Assembly: GCA_040387375.1 (NCBI GenBank)
Contig: JAZKDW010000043.1
Coordinates: 1-64,000 of the forward strand
DNA length: 64,000 nt
From: JAZKDW01 sp040387375
GTDB lineage: Bacteria; Pseudomonadota; Gammaproteobacteria; Burkholderiales; Burkholderiaceae_D
Reading direction: 5' to 3'
Made by a program: the position numbers and the translations under genes. This document shows, one piece after another, positions 9,353-17,979 of the stretch (position 1 is its first letter; each line of letters begins with the position of its first letter). The notes beneath the pieces are model-generated. The model saw nothing but the letters and a program-made list of their open reading frames with translations, made no database searches and was not told where the DNA came from.

Positions 9353-10438
9353 TCATTGGTCCTGGCGCACGATGACTTGCACACGCGGCGCCAGTGCGCA
9401 CATCAGTTCATAACCCACCGTGCCGGCCGCATGCGCGACGTCGTCGATCGGCAGCGATTCGCCCCACAAGGTCACCGCGCTGCCCACCCCCGCATTCGGA
9501 ACCGGCGTCAGGTCTACCGTAATCATGTCCATCGATACACATCCTGCGACCCGGGTCCTGATGCCATCCACCAGGACCGGCGTCCCCGTCGGCGCATGGC
9601 GCGGATAACCATCCGCGTAGCCGCATGCGACAACACCGATCCGGGTGGGCTTGTCGGCGATGAATTTGCTGCCATAACCGACAGCCTCACCTGCCGGCAC
9701 ATCTTGCACGCCTATGATCCTGCTGGTCAGAGTCATGGCGGGGAGCAGGCCGAAATCCTGCGCAGTCTTGCCGCCCGGCGTGCCGCCATACAGCATGATG
9801 CCGGGACGGATCGAGTCCGCAGCCAGCGTGGGGATCATCAGGCCCGCAGCGGAATTGGAGACGCTGCAGTGTTCTTCCAGTCCTTCGGCCGCGGCGCGAA
9901 AACGGCGCATCTGCTCCGTCCATGGCAATACAGCATTGGCATCATCCTCGGCATTGGCGAAGTGTGTCATCAATGTTATGTTGCGCACCTTGTCAATCGC
10001 CCGCAGCCGCGCATGGGCAGCACGAAAAGCATCCGGCTTGAAACCCAGGCGGTTCATGCCGCTATTCAACTTCAGGTGCACATCGACAGGCGCTGATAAC
10101 CCGGCTCTTTCGAGCATCTCCAGCTGTTCGATGCAATGCACCGCTATATCGAGCCGGCAGTCGGCCACCGTCTTCAGATCAACGGCGTCGAAAAAACCTT
10201 CAAGCAGCAATATTGGTTTTTGCCAGCCCATCTCCCGCAATCGCACCGCAGCATCAAGTTCTATCAAGCCTAATCCGTCGGCCGCCGCAAAGGCGCGCAT
10301 GCCATTCGCCAGACCATGGCCATACGCGTTCGCCTTGACAACTGCCCACGTCTTTGCCAGCGGCGCGCAACGCCGTGCGACCGCCAGATTGGATTGCATT
10401 GCGGCGATATCAATAGTAGCAAGAAGCGGTCTTGGCAT
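9353..10438 (-). CDS. alr: Alanine racemase
   Basis: This PLP enzyme interconverts L- and D-alanine for peptidoglycan synthesis. The 361-residue protein carries the PLP lysine in VVKANAYGHG (Lys35) and the active-site region AVGYGSKF. It also has the conserved GVVACGYADGYPR segment and the substrate-contact motif GCVSMDMITVDLT. It precedes radA in a two-gene minus-strand unit, an arrangement seen in related beta-proteobacteria. It is divergent from lplT. Confidence 0.95.
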   Translation of the reverse strand: MPRPLLATIDIAAMQSNLAVARRCAPLAKTWAVVKANAYGHGLANGMRAFAAADGLGLIELDAAVRLREMGWQKPILLLEGFFDAVDLKTVADCRLDIAVHCIEQLEMLERAGLSAPVDVHLKLNSGMNRLGFKPDAFRAAHARLRAIDKVRNITLMTHFANAEDDANAVLPWTEQMRRFRAAAEGLEEHCSVSNSAAGLMIPTLAADSIRPGIMLYGGTPGGKTAQDFGLLPAMTLTSRIIGVQDVPAGEAVGYGSKFIADKPTRIGVVACGYADGYPRHAPTGTPVLVDGIRTRVAGCVSMDMITVDLTPVPNAGVGSAVTLWGESLPIDDVAHAAGTVGYELMCALAPRVQVIVRQDQ

Positions 10439-10591
10439 GAGAGTAATAGTAATGGAAACGACTGCGAAAGCAGAAGGTGAATGTGATGACGTATTTTACC
10501 GGACGTGAACAAAAGGTTCGCGCGCAAATCCCTTCTTTCCCCATATATTCATGGTATAAAGCAATCCGGAGACATCTCGTTACAACTTAAA

Positions 10592-11860
10592 ATGCGAATG
10601 AATCGCGGCTTTTACACAATCATGGCGGCGCAGTTTTTCTCGTCGCTCGCCGACAACGCACTTCTGATCGCAGCAATCGCATTGTTGACAACAATGAGTT
10701 CACCAGCGTGGATGACACCGCTGCTGAAGCTGTTTTTTGTGCTTTCCTACGTGCTGCTGGCTGCGTTCGTCGGCGCATTTGCCGACGCCCTGCCCAAGGG
10801 CCGTGTCATGTTCATCACCAACCTGATCAAGGTCTTCGGTTGCGGCATGATGTTTTTCCACGTGCATCCATTGTTTGCCTATGCAATGGTCGGCTTTGGC
10901 GCGGCAGCCTATTCGCCCGCGAAGTACGGCATCCTGACCGAACTCCTGCCGCCGGAAAAACTGGTCGCGGCCAATGGCTGGATCGAAGGCTTGACAGTCG
11001 CGTCCATCATCCTCGGCACTGTCCTCGGCGGCGCCCTGGTAAATAACCGTGTCGGCTCAATGTTGCTCGCCTTCGATTTTCCGAGGATTGACACCGGAAT
11101 CGACACGCCGATCGAAGCCGCATTGTGTGTGATCGTCTTCTCCTATCTCCTCGCGGCCTTGTTCAATCTGCGTATCCCCGACACAGGCGCACGTTATGCG
11201 CATCAGGAACGCAACCCGATCAAGCTGATCGTCGATTTTGCCGGCTGTTTCAGGACTTTATGGAAAGACAAGCTCGGACAGATTTCACTATCGGTGACAA
11301 CCCTGTTCTGGGGCGCAGGCGCGACGCTGCAGTTCATCGTCCTGAAATGGGCGGAGAAATCCCTGAACATGCCACTCGACAAGGCGGCAATTCTGCAAGG
11401 TGTGGTTGCTGTCGGTGTCGCGGGCGGCGCTGTCGCCGCGGCGCGATTTGTGCCTTTGAAAAAATCGCTGTCGGTCATACCGCTTGGCATCGCGATGGGT
11501 TTTGTCGTCATCCTGATGACGATGGTGCACTCCGTGTGGATCGCTTATCCGCTGCTGGTCGTGATCGGTGCGCTGTCAGGTTATTTTGTGGTGCCGATGA
11601 ACGCGCTGCTGCAGCATCGCGGGCACGTCCTGATGAGTGCGGGCCATTCGATCGCGGTGCAGAACTTCAATGAAAACATGTCGGTGCTGGCGATGCTGGT
11701 GTTGTACGCAGTGTTGGTCAAGCTCGATGTGAATATCAATATCGTCATCACCATGTTCGGCCTGTTCGTGTCGGGCATGATGTACTACATCATGCGCAAA
11801 CATGCGGCCAATCAGCGCGAACATGATTCTTTGGCGCTGATCGGTGAACACAAGCATTAA
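10592..11860 (+). CDS. lplT: Lysophospholipid transporter LplT (MFS)
   Basis: LplT is a major-facilitator flippase that brings lysophospholipids to the inner leaflet of the inner membrane for reacylation. The start at 10592 (MRMNRGFYTIMAAQFFSSLADNALLIAAIALL) places the conserved first helix right at the N-terminus, giving 422 residues. The second ATG two codons later is also possible. About a dozen hydrophobic helices are visible, with the MFS loop FADALPKGRVM between early helices. The usual partner acyltransferase gene aas is not adjacent. The 3' end overlaps the convergent DUF1853 gene by 4 bp. Confidence 0.9.
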   Translation: MRMNRGFYTIMAAQFFSSLADNALLIAAIALLTTMSSPAWMTPLLKLFFVLSYVLLAAFVGAFADALPKGRVMFITNLIKVFGCGMMFFHVHPLFAYAMVGFGAAAYSPAKYGILTELLPPEKLVAANGWIEGLTVASIILGTVLGGALVNNRVGSMLLAFDFPRIDTGIDTPIEAALCVIVFSYLLAALFNLRIPDTGARYAHQERNPIKLIVDFAGCFRTLWKDKLGQISLSVTTLFWGAGATLQFIVLKWAEKSLNMPLDKAAILQGVVAVGVAGGAVAAARFVPLKKSLSVIPLGIAMGFVVILMTMVHSVWIAYPLLVVIGALSGYFVVPMNALLQHRGHVLMSAGHSIAVQNFNENMSVLAMLVLYAVLVKLDVNINIVITMFGLFVSGMMYYIMRKHAANQREHDSLALIGEHKH

Positions 11861-12846
11861 TTTATTCTTTTCACCACCGGCTGCATCTTTTCTCCAGCCC
11901 GCCTGCGCCAGTCATCGGGCACAATAAACCCACGGCTGCTTTCCAGCGCGTAGTCGCCCTGCTGCTGAAGCAGCGCAATCATCACCGGCATCGTATCGTG
12001 TGCAAAGTGGGCCGACAGCTTGTCCTGAAGCGTCTGCCTGCTCAATGATTCCGCATGAGGCACTTTTGCCGGCGCCAGCCAGCTCAGGCGCGGCAGGTCG
12101 ATGTAACTCTCCGCGGCCTTTGCTTCAAGTTCGGACTGCGTGCACCAGAATCCCCTGCAATGGAGCGCGGAAACACCGAGAGATCCGAGCGGCGGCGGAT
12201 CTGCGCTGTGATAAAAAAGCCAACCTTTTATCAGCGCCTGCGCCGAGGAGACTGCTTGCGGCAAATGAATTTGTGCTGCCGGATGTTGTGCCAGCGCCAG
12301 TTGCCGGTTCAATATCTTGCTCATCTTGGCGCCAAGCGTATCCGCCAGATTCGGGCCGACGAAATAATCACCCTGTTGATCCGGCGTTGTGGCGGCGTCG
12401 GTCAGCTGCAGCAAGTAGAACTTGGTGGCGAACTCCCAATGCACCAGCGCCGCGCCCTCCCGCAGCAGGAAGTCGAATTCGCCAACCGTGTCGTTTTTCC
12501 CGGCCCTGACCTGGACACCATGAGCGACCAGCGTTCCCTGATGCTCGAAATAAAAAGCCATCAGCTTTTCCGCATACCGTCCGAGCCGGGTTTGACGCTG
12601 GACATCGAGATAGGCGTACAGCGCACCAGGCGCACGGTCCAGCCCGCCCAGCCACTCCGCCACCCCTGCCGCCGCGCCATTCGGCAAGGAAGCAATCCGT
12701 CCCTGCCATCGCCCTGCTTGCGGATCGAGCAGATCCGGTGCGTCCAGCAGCCACGCCAGCGCCCGCACATGAGGATCGTTCAGATGGTTCCAGCGGCGGT
12801 GAAATCGGGTTTGAAATGACTCGTGCGGCTCAGGGCTTGGTGTCAT
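11857..12846 (-). CDS. DUF1853 family protein
   Basis: This 329-residue protein of unknown function matches the DUF1853 pattern: N-terminal HRRWNHLNDPHVRALAWLLDAPDLLDP and central YAEKLMAFYFEHQG. A GEFDFLLREG...HWEFATKFYL segment follows, and it resembles a PD-(D/E)XK nuclease core (D, E...K spacing). No signal peptide or membrane segment is seen. It overlaps the uracil-DNA glycosylase gene by 17 bp and is last in the tsaB-rimI-udg operon. The nuclease resemblance is inference from residue spacing. Confidence 0.85.
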   Translation of the reverse strand: MTPSPEPHESFQTRFHRRWNHLNDPHVRALAWLLDAPDLLDPQAGRWQGRIASLPNGAAAGVAEWLGGLDRAPGALYAYLDVQRQTRLGRYAEKLMAFYFEHQGTLVAHGVQVRAGKNDTVGEFDFLLREGAALVHWEFATKFYLLQLTDAATTPDQQGDYFVGPNLADTLGAKMSKILNRQLALAQHPAAQIHLPQAVSSAQALIKGWLFYHSADPPPLGSLGVSALHCRGFWCTQSELEAKAAESYIDLPRLSWLAPAKVPHAESLSRQTLQDKLSAHFAHDTMPVMIALLQQQGDYALESSRGFIVPDDWRRRAGEKMQPVVKRIN

Positions 12847-13630
12847 AGGCGTTCATCGCGAGACACAAGTCGCTCCACGTCTTGCGTTTATCCACGGGTT
12901 TGCGCAGCAAGTAGGCTGGATGGTAGGTAACAACCAGCGGCAGACCCGCATGGCTTTTGACCTCGCCGCGCAACTGGGCTACCGTGATGTCCTGGTCCAC
13001 TCCGAGCAGCGAGACCGCAGCCGTCTTGCCGAGAGCAACGATGATCGCCGGCTTGAGCAGCGCGATCTGCCGATCAAGATAGGGCCTGCATGCGGCAGCC
13101 TCGTCGGCTGTCGGTGCCCGATCCTTGCCATCGGCGCCGACCGGGCGGCACTTGACTATATTGGCGATGTAGGCATTCTCGCCCCGCTTGAGCGACATCG
13201 CCAGCAGCATGTTGTCGAGCAGCTTGCCAGCCGGACCGACGAAGGGTTCGCCCTGCAAATCCTCATTGCGTCCCGGACCTTCGCCGACAAACAGCCATTT
13301 CGCTTTTTCATCGCCGGTACCGAAGACTGTTTTTGTCCGGCTCCTGCACAAGTCGCATCTGGTGCAGCCGGCCACTGCGGTCTTGAGCTGATTCCAATCC
13401 ATCTCCGCAATCTCGGCCGCCGACGGCGCGTCCGCATTCACGGCGGGAAGCTCTGGTGAGGCGCCCCACGCGGATGATTGTGCTTTCTGCTCAACGGCTT
13501 CTGCGGGAGCGGCGGCGTCGGCTTGTGCCGCAGCGGCCGGCGCCATCGGCGCTCGATCTCGTTTTGTCCACAAGGGACCAACGCCAATCTCCTCGAGAAA
13601 AATCGTGCGGCGTTCACTTGCGGAAGTCAT
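12830..13630 (-). CDS. Uracil-DNA glycosylase, family 4/5 Fe-S type
   Basis: This enzyme excises uracil from DNA to start base-excision repair. The 266-residue protein has an alanine-rich N-terminal linker of about 90 residues. It is followed by the iron-sulfur cysteines CTRCDLCRSR and the catalytic motif GEGPGRNEDLQGEPFVGPAGKLL. The C-terminal motif TYHPAYLLR contains the conserved histidine. The N-terminal extension is common in beta-proteobacterial members. It lies within the tsaB-rimI operon, with 4-bp overlap with rimI. Confidence 0.92.
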   Translation of the reverse strand: MTSASERRTIFLEEIGVGPLWTKRDRAPMAPAAAAQADAAAPAEAVEQKAQSSAWGASPELPAVNADAPSAAEIAEMDWNQLKTAVAGCTRCDLCRSRTKTVFGTGDEKAKWLFVGEGPGRNEDLQGEPFVGPAGKLLDNMLLAMSLKRGENAYIANIVKCRPVGADGKDRAPTADEAAACRPYLDRQIALLKPAIIVALGKTAAVSLLGVDQDITVAQLRGEVKSHAGLPLVVTYHPAYLLRKPVDKRKTWSDLCLAMNAYDTKP

Positions 13631-14112
13631 AGCGCCAACCTCATCACGATTGCGTCTTCACGCTGGTTTTCCGCGGCGGGATAATAGTTCTTGCGTATCC
13701 CGATTTGAGAAAATCCGTATTGTTTGTAAATGGCTAACGCGCGCACATTGGAGGGCCGGACTTCCAGCAACAGCGAATGCATGCCCAATTCCGATGCCAG
13801 CGTGCTCACCTTGTCAAGCAAGCGACGCCCGATGCCACGTCCCTGCAATTGCGCTTTGACGGAAATATTCAACAAGTGCGCCTCGTCTATCGCCATCATC
13901 ATCAGGAAATAACCGACCAACACATGCTTTGCATCACGCACCACCCAGGTTTCATAACCGTTATAAAGAGAATCCAGGAAATTGCCGCGACTCCAGGGAT
14001 GTGAATACACAGTTTCCTCGATCGCCAATACTTCATCCAGGTCGTCCGCGCGCATCCTTGCAAAATGCAAGAGCTGCTCCCCGGCCAGGATTGTTTGCTG
14101 CACTGAACTCAC
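13627..14112 (-). CDS. rimI: Ribosomal protein S18 alanine N-acetyltransferase RimI
   Basis: RimI is a GNAT-fold acetyltransferase that acetylates the N-terminal alanine of ribosomal protein S18. The 161-residue protein shows the acetyl-CoA loop QLQGRGIGRRLLDKV, the C-terminal helix NVRALAIYKQYGFSQIGIRKNYYP and the EAHLLNISV strand typical of RimI. The initiation codon is GTG, overlapping the tsaB stop as GTGA, so translation is probably coupled. The tsaB-rimI pairing is classical. Confidence 0.93.
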   Translation of the reverse strand: MSSVQQTILAGEQLLHFARMRADDLDEVLAIEETVYSHPWSRGNFLDSLYNGYETWVVRDAKHVLVGYFLMMMAIDEAHLLNISVKAQLQGRGIGRRLLDKVSTLASELGMHSLLLEVRPSNVRALAIYKQYGFSQIGIRKNYYPAAENQREDAIVMRLAL

Positions 14113-14804
14113 ACCAGCACCTTTGCCAATCGCTCTTTTGTCGTCAGCGCAACCTTATTGCGCAAATACAGCGGCTGCGCGTCGCGCGCGATGATGGTAT
14201 TGCCTTGCGCCAGTGCCGCGCTCGCCAGGCTGGCAATCTGTTCGGCATGCGGCATCACCGCAGCATGCGCGCCGATTGCATAAACCCTGTCGGCAAACGC
14301 TGCGGCGTATGCGGACATCCCATTGCCACAGGCGACCACTTCACCCACAGGCAATACGGCAGACGGCGCCGACAATGTCGGCTCGACAATCGTCTGCCAG
14401 CCATCCTGATACCGATATTGCGCCCAATAAACCTCGCCCATGCGCGCATCGAGAACAGCCAGCACATCGGTCGCGCCAGTTCTGTTACGCAAAGCTTCCG
14501 CCATCGCCTGCAAAGTGACAATGGAAATGACAGGAAGTGCCGCACCAAAGGCCAGACCCTGCACAATACCGCATGCGGTACGGACGCCGGTAAATGAGCC
14601 CGGGCCGGCGCCGAATGCGATGGCGTCACACTGTCCCAGTGCGATGCCGGCTTCGCCCAACAGGCTTTGTACCATCGGGAGGATGGTCTGGGAATGGGTT
14701 TGCACGCCGGATGATTCGCGGCTGATGATGCGGTCGCCCTGCAGCAACGCCGCAGAAGCAAGCTCGGTTGAAGTTTCGATAGAAAGAATGATAGACATCA
14801 TCAT
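14109..14804 (-). CDS. tsaB: tRNA t6A modification protein TsaB
   Basis: TsaB is the inactive-ASKHA partner of TsaD in forming N6-threonylcarbamoyladenosine on tRNAs. The 231-residue protein has ILSIETSTELASAAL at the N-terminus and AFGAGPGSFTGVRTACGIVQGLAFG, the signature segment. Three consecutive ATG codons start the frame. The third gives MSIILSIETST, the usual N-terminus. A -10-like TAAAAT on this strand ends one base before the first ATG, so initiation at the third ATG on a leaderless transcript is possible. Confidence 0.93.
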   Translation of the reverse strand: MMMSIILSIETSTELASAALLQGDRIISRESSGVQTHSQTILPMVQSLLGEAGIALGQCDAIAFGAGPGSFTGVRTACGIVQGLAFGAALPVISIVTLQAMAEALRNRTGATDVLAVLDARMGEVYWAQYRYQDGWQTIVEPTLSAPSAVLPVGEVVACGNGMSAYAAAFADRVYAIGAHAAVMPHAEQIASLASAALAQGNTIIARDAQPLYLRNKVALTTKERLAKVLV

Positions 14805-14859
14805 ATTTTACCGCGCCTGGAGTGCCACCCTTGGGTTAAGAAATACTGTACGGTAAAAT
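14805..14859. promoter_or_regulatory. Mirror-symmetric divergent promoter region, tsaB / thioredoxin-like
   Basis: A perfect 9-bp inverted repeat ATTTTACCG (14805-14813) / CGGTAAAAT (14851-14859) provides a TAAAAT -10 box on each strand. On the plus strand TTGGGT (14831-14836) is exactly 17 bp upstream of the box. Each -10 would set the transcription start seven bases on: at the ATG of the thioredoxin-like gene (14866), and at the third tsaB ATG (14798). The minus-strand -35 is poor. Confidence 0.5.
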
Positions 14860-14865
14860 AGCATC

Positions 14866-15294
14866 ATGTCCAGCCTGACCTTAGACCTTCACAACCGCGC
14901 CCGCCTGTCTCAAACATTGACAGACGATGTATGGGTCGTCGCCTGCCTGTGTGCCGCCTGGTGCGACGTATGCAGCCAGTATCGGCCGGGCTTTGACAAT
15001 CTCGCCGCACAACATCCTGACAAGATTTTTGTGTGGGTCGATGTTGAAGATCACGCAGATGTGGTCGGCGACCTTGATGTGGAAAACTTCCCCACACTCC
15101 TGATCCAGCGCGGTGATACGGTGGCGTTTTTCGGCACGGTGCAACCCGATCCGCGTCAGGCCAACCGGCTGCTGCTCGCGCAAGTGGAAAAAGACACTGC
15201 CGAACTCCACGCAGAAGCGCACAGCAGTACTGCACGCGAGGGCTGGCAGCGGGATTGCAATCTGCGCCTGCGCTTGAATGAAGCCGGAGGCTGA
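14866..15294 (+). CDS. Thioredoxin-fold protein with CxxC motif
   Basis: This 142-residue cytoplasmic protein has a thioredoxin-like fold. It shows VVACLCAAWCDVCSQYRPGF with the redox pair Cys33-x-x-Cys36, and VENFPTLLIQRGD supplying the cis-Pro loop. It lacks a signal peptide, so it is probably an intracellular disulfide reductase or monitor. CDVC differs from the CGPC of true thioredoxin, so its redox potential and partners may differ. No ribosome site precedes the ATG, and the predicted promoter would give a leaderless message. It is divergent from tsaB. Confidence 0.85.
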   Translation: MSSLTLDLHNRARLSQTLTDDVWVVACLCAAWCDVCSQYRPGFDNLAAQHPDKIFVWVDVEDHADVVGDLDVENFPTLLIQRGDTVAFFGTVQPDPRQANRLLLAQVEKDTAELHAEAHSSTAREGWQRDCNLRLRLNEAGG

Positions 15295-15373
15295 TCTTGT
15301 CTGCACAGCCTCCCTGCTTGGCCCTCCACCCGCGCCCCAACCTTTTACCCATTCCCCAAACAGGAGAAACCGA

Positions 15374-15880
15374 ATGACGATTTCCATGTATGCAGCTTCC
15401 GTTCCGGTCTTTAAACAAATGCTCAATAGCATGTCCGACATCCTGGACCTGGCTGAAGCGCACGCAACCGCGAAAAAAATCGACCCGAACGCATTGCTGC
15501 AAGCCCGCCTGTTTCCGGACATGCTGCCCTTTACCCGCCAGATCCTGATCGCCACCGATTTTGCCAAAGGCGCATGCGCACGCCTGGCAGGCGCCGAGAT
15601 TCCAAAATACGACGATACCGAACAGACTTTCGCCGACTTGAAGGCGCGCATCGCCAAGACGATCGCCTTTATCGACACCCTTGCTGCCGCCCGGATTGAC
15701 GGCAGCGAAGAACGGGAAGTCACGACAAGCTCTGGCCCGAACAGCAAGACCTTCAAAGGCCAGACCTACTTGTTGAGCTATGCATTGCCGCAATTTTTCT
15801 TCCATGTGACGACCGCTTACGCACTTCTGCGGCATAACGGCGTGGAAATCGGCAAAAAGAATTTCATGGGCAAATATTAA
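15374..15880 (+). CDS. DUF1993 family protein
   Basis: This 168-residue protein matches DUF1993, a DinB-like four-helix family of unknown function. Its start MTISMYAASVPVF is preceded by AGGAGA. Further family segments are LFPDMLPFTRQILIATDFAKGACARLAG, TFADLKARIAKTIAFID and LPQFFFHVTTAYALLRHNGVEIGKKNFMG. Longer in-frame reading towards 15278 has no ribosome site and overlaps the thioredoxin-like gene. A strong terminator follows directly. Confidence 0.9.
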   Translation: MTISMYAASVPVFKQMLNSMSDILDLAEAHATAKKIDPNALLQARLFPDMLPFTRQILIATDFAKGACARLAGAEIPKYDDTEQTFADLKARIAKTIAFIDTLAAARIDGSEEREVTTSSGPNSKTFKGQTYLLSYALPQFFFHVTTAYALLRHNGVEIGKKNFMGKY

Positions 15881-15906
15881 TTGTCCGCCCGCGCGCTTCG
15901 CTCATG

Positions 15907-15935
15907 AAAAAAACCGGCCTCGGCCGGTTTTTTTA
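15907..15935 (+). terminator. Rho-independent terminator after DUF1993 gene
   Basis: AAAAAAACCGGCC-TC-GGCCGGTTTTTTT is a perfect GC hairpin with A and T tracts on both sides. It can work in both directions, and sits between the convergent DUF1993 gene and the AbiE-like module. Confidence 0.9.
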
Positions 15936-15972
15936 TGTCAACGAAGATTGATTTGAACGCCACGACGTACCC

Positions 15973-16869
15973 CTATCCGATTTGTCCAAGGAGCCGCTCG
16001 ATAACGTCGCTCGCCTGCCGCTGGCGCAACGCCCTCGCTTCTCGCTGCTCGGGCTCTTCGCCCTCGCCAAGCTCGAATTTGGCGACCGACACCGGGCCAT
16101 CTTTGCGATAGCCTTCTGTTTTGTCGTCCTGTACGAAACGACTGCGCAGGACCGCCAGCGAAGCCTGGATCACCGCACCGTGCTTGCCGTCGCGTTCCTT
16201 GCGGAACGCCTCAGCGACTTCGTCAATTCCCTCGGGCGCATGCTCAATGCAATAGATCAGGTCGTGCGCATCCTTGCGCTCAAAACGCTGGTCGAACGCG
16301 AACGACTTCAGACAAGTAAAGCTGACAAGATTGGCATGCTTGATCTTCTCGGTCGCCACGCCGTTTCCGCCCAGCAATTCGGCCTGGATCTCGGTGATCT
16401 GGTGGAGGTCGAAAACGATAGACGAATGAGGAACGTTCAGTGCAGAAATCGTGCCCTCGGTCGGCAGAGGCTGCACCTTACCACCGGCGATGTCCGGCGC
16501 ATCTGCGAGCAACTCCAGCACCATCAGCGCACCGTGTTCAGTGCGAGCTTGCCAACGGCAGGAGAGTTTTTTCCCGGCCTCGTTTTCGGCGCGCTCGAAG
16601 CCCATTTTCTTGAGGTTGTCCTCCAGTGTGTGGTACGCCTCGGTGTCGGCCAGGATTTGCAGGTCGATCACGATATCGACATCCAGTGTGCCGGCATGGG
16701 CGGGAACCACCGGAGGCCGGGCGGTGACCAGGTACCTCGGCGTGAGGCCTCCGACCAGATAGAGAGAGTCCTTCCACGGACCCAGACCGCGCAGCAACGT
16801 CACGAGGACGCGTTCGCAGTCGAGGGTGTACTGGTCGCTATAGCCATAGAGGGTTGCGGGTTTGGCCAT
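15973..16869 (-). CDS. AbiEii/AbiGii-type nucleotidyltransferase (putative toxin)
   Basis: This 298-residue protein resembles the AbiEii toxin half of type IV toxin-antitoxin and abortive-infection systems, which are DNA polymerase beta-like nucleotidyltransferases. The glycine motif LYLVGGLTPRYLV has Gly40-Gly41. The metal-binding pair is in TLDVDIVID (Asp63, Asp65). The family helix RFERKDAHDLIYCIEH is present near residue 190. Its ATG overlaps the stop of the upstream regulator by one base, so both are made from one message. Family members transfer nucleotides to tRNA or protein and arrest growth. Whether this one does so is inference. Confidence 0.8.
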   Translation of the reverse strand: MAKPATLYGYSDQYTLDCERVLVTLLRGLGPWKDSLYLVGGLTPRYLVTARPPVVPAHAGTLDVDIVIDLQILADTEAYHTLEDNLKKMGFERAENEAGKKLSCRWQARTEHGALMVLELLADAPDIAGGKVQPLPTEGTISALNVPHSSIVFDLHQITEIQAELLGGNGVATEKIKHANLVSFTCLKSFAFDQRFERKDAHDLIYCIEHAPEGIDEVAEAFRKERDGKHGAVIQASLAVLRSRFVQDDKTEGYRKDGPVSVAKFELGEGEEPEQREARALRQRQASDVIERLLGQIG

Positions 16870-17966
16870 CAGAAGTCGATCCTTTCTTTGCGGAGATGTT
16901 CGGCCATTTCTTTGGAGCGGCCTTCGCCGCGCAGCAGGTCGAGATAGACCTGGACTGGGCTAGCCAGCCAGATGCCGCCGACTTGTTCGCGGAACAGCAA
17001 CTCACCGGGTGACTTCGCGTCGATGATTACCAGGTTGGCGCCTTCGTTGACGACGCGTGCGCCGAGGTCGGCGATTGCTGCGTCGGCGTTTGCTCCGATC
17101 AGCAAGCGGGTGCGCACCTGAGAGACGCTGGAAAGAAACGGCGCGTAGCGCTGCGCGGCGGCTTCGTGACTGATCGCGTACTCGGCATCATGGGCATCGA
17201 ATACTTCGCCGACCCGCTCCAGCAACGCGTCCGCCTTCGTGGCGGGCACGTAGTAGCGACGCAGGTCCAGGGACCGAATGGATGCAAGTTGCTTCACCCA
17301 CGCTTCCAGCAAGGCTGCGGGTTCGCGAAGGTGGCGCTCCTTGCTGGGCCCTTGTCCTCGGGATACCAGCCAGTCGAAACGTTCCAGCTCCGTCAGCACC
17401 TGTGAAGCGGTGGCCGGGGACACCAACGCCTGTTGCGCGAGCTCCTTGACGCCGAACCAGTCCTGATGTTGGACCAGCAAAGCGTTAAGCACCTGCGCGC
17501 GCCGTCCCGAGAACAGGGAGCGAACCGACTTCACAAGGGTCTTGGGCAGCGGCTTGTCGATGTAGAAATATGCCCCTGGCGCAGGCAGATAGAGGCTGCC
17601 GCCGCTGTCAAAGTACCCGACACGCTCATTTCTGAGCAGTTCCTTGGCTCCGGGAGAAATGGACTCAGCGACCAAGAGCGACAGGGGTTCCTTGCCCTGT
17701 CCCTTAGAACGGCCATGACTGGCTTCCTTGATCTGCCAGAGCACCTGACGGACGTCTCGTGGATAGACGGCTTTCTTGGCTTCGATCAGCAAGATGAAGG
17801 ACTTGCCCCCTACGTTCAAGTCGATCTGGGCGTCATGCCTGCGGTCGACGGTCGAGCCAGCGGGTTCCCAATGATCCAGGTCGGCGTGTACCTCCGGCAG
17901 TTCCCGAATGGTTTCGAGAAACCGCTCGATCAATTTCCGTTTGGTCATGGAGGATTCAAGCATCAT
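16869..17966 (-). CDS. AbiEi-like regulator/antitoxin with PD-(D/E)XK-like N-domain and winged helix
   Basis: This 365-residue protein is first in the two-gene module. Residues about 40-120 hold DAQIDL...LLIEAKKAV, where Asp45/Asp49 and Glu62-x-Lys64, followed by a helix with Gln74, mimic a PD-(D/E)XK nuclease core. Residues about 150-215 form a winged helix (RRAQVLNALLV, GVKELAQQALVSPATASQVL) like AbiEi/MarR-type repressors. The C-terminal part resembles antitoxin domains with VYLDLLRGEGRSKEMAEHLR. It probably binds the twin operators upstream and represses the module. Whether the nuclease-like core is catalytic is unknown. The start is the first of two adjacent ATGs. Confidence 0.72.
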   Translation of the reverse strand: MMLESSMTKRKLIERFLETIRELPEVHADLDHWEPAGSTVDRRHDAQIDLNVGGKSFILLIEAKKAVYPRDVRQVLWQIKEASHGRSKGQGKEPLSLLVAESISPGAKELLRNERVGYFDSGGSLYLPAPGAYFYIDKPLPKTLVKSVRSLFSGRRAQVLNALLVQHQDWFGVKELAQQALVSPATASQVLTELERFDWLVSRGQGPSKERHLREPAALLEAWVKQLASIRSLDLRRYYVPATKADALLERVGEVFDAHDAEYAISHEAAAQRYAPFLSSVSQVRTRLLIGANADAAIADLGARVVNEGANLVIIDAKSPGELLFREQVGGIWLASPVQVYLDLLRGEGRSKEMAEHLRKERIDF

Positions 17967-17979
17967 GATGACGGGCTTC

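Noticed and set aside
14864..15835. Open frame opposite the thioredoxin-like and DUF1993 genes
   Set aside because: The translation is Cys/Arg-rich without any domain, and the opposite frames carry CxxC and DUF1993 signatures.
16038..16240. Alternative reading of the AbiEii-like gene as a metabolic nucleotidyltransferase
   Set aside because: The overlapping regulator and twin-operator promoter, along with the KDAHDL helix, fit the AbiE arrangement better.
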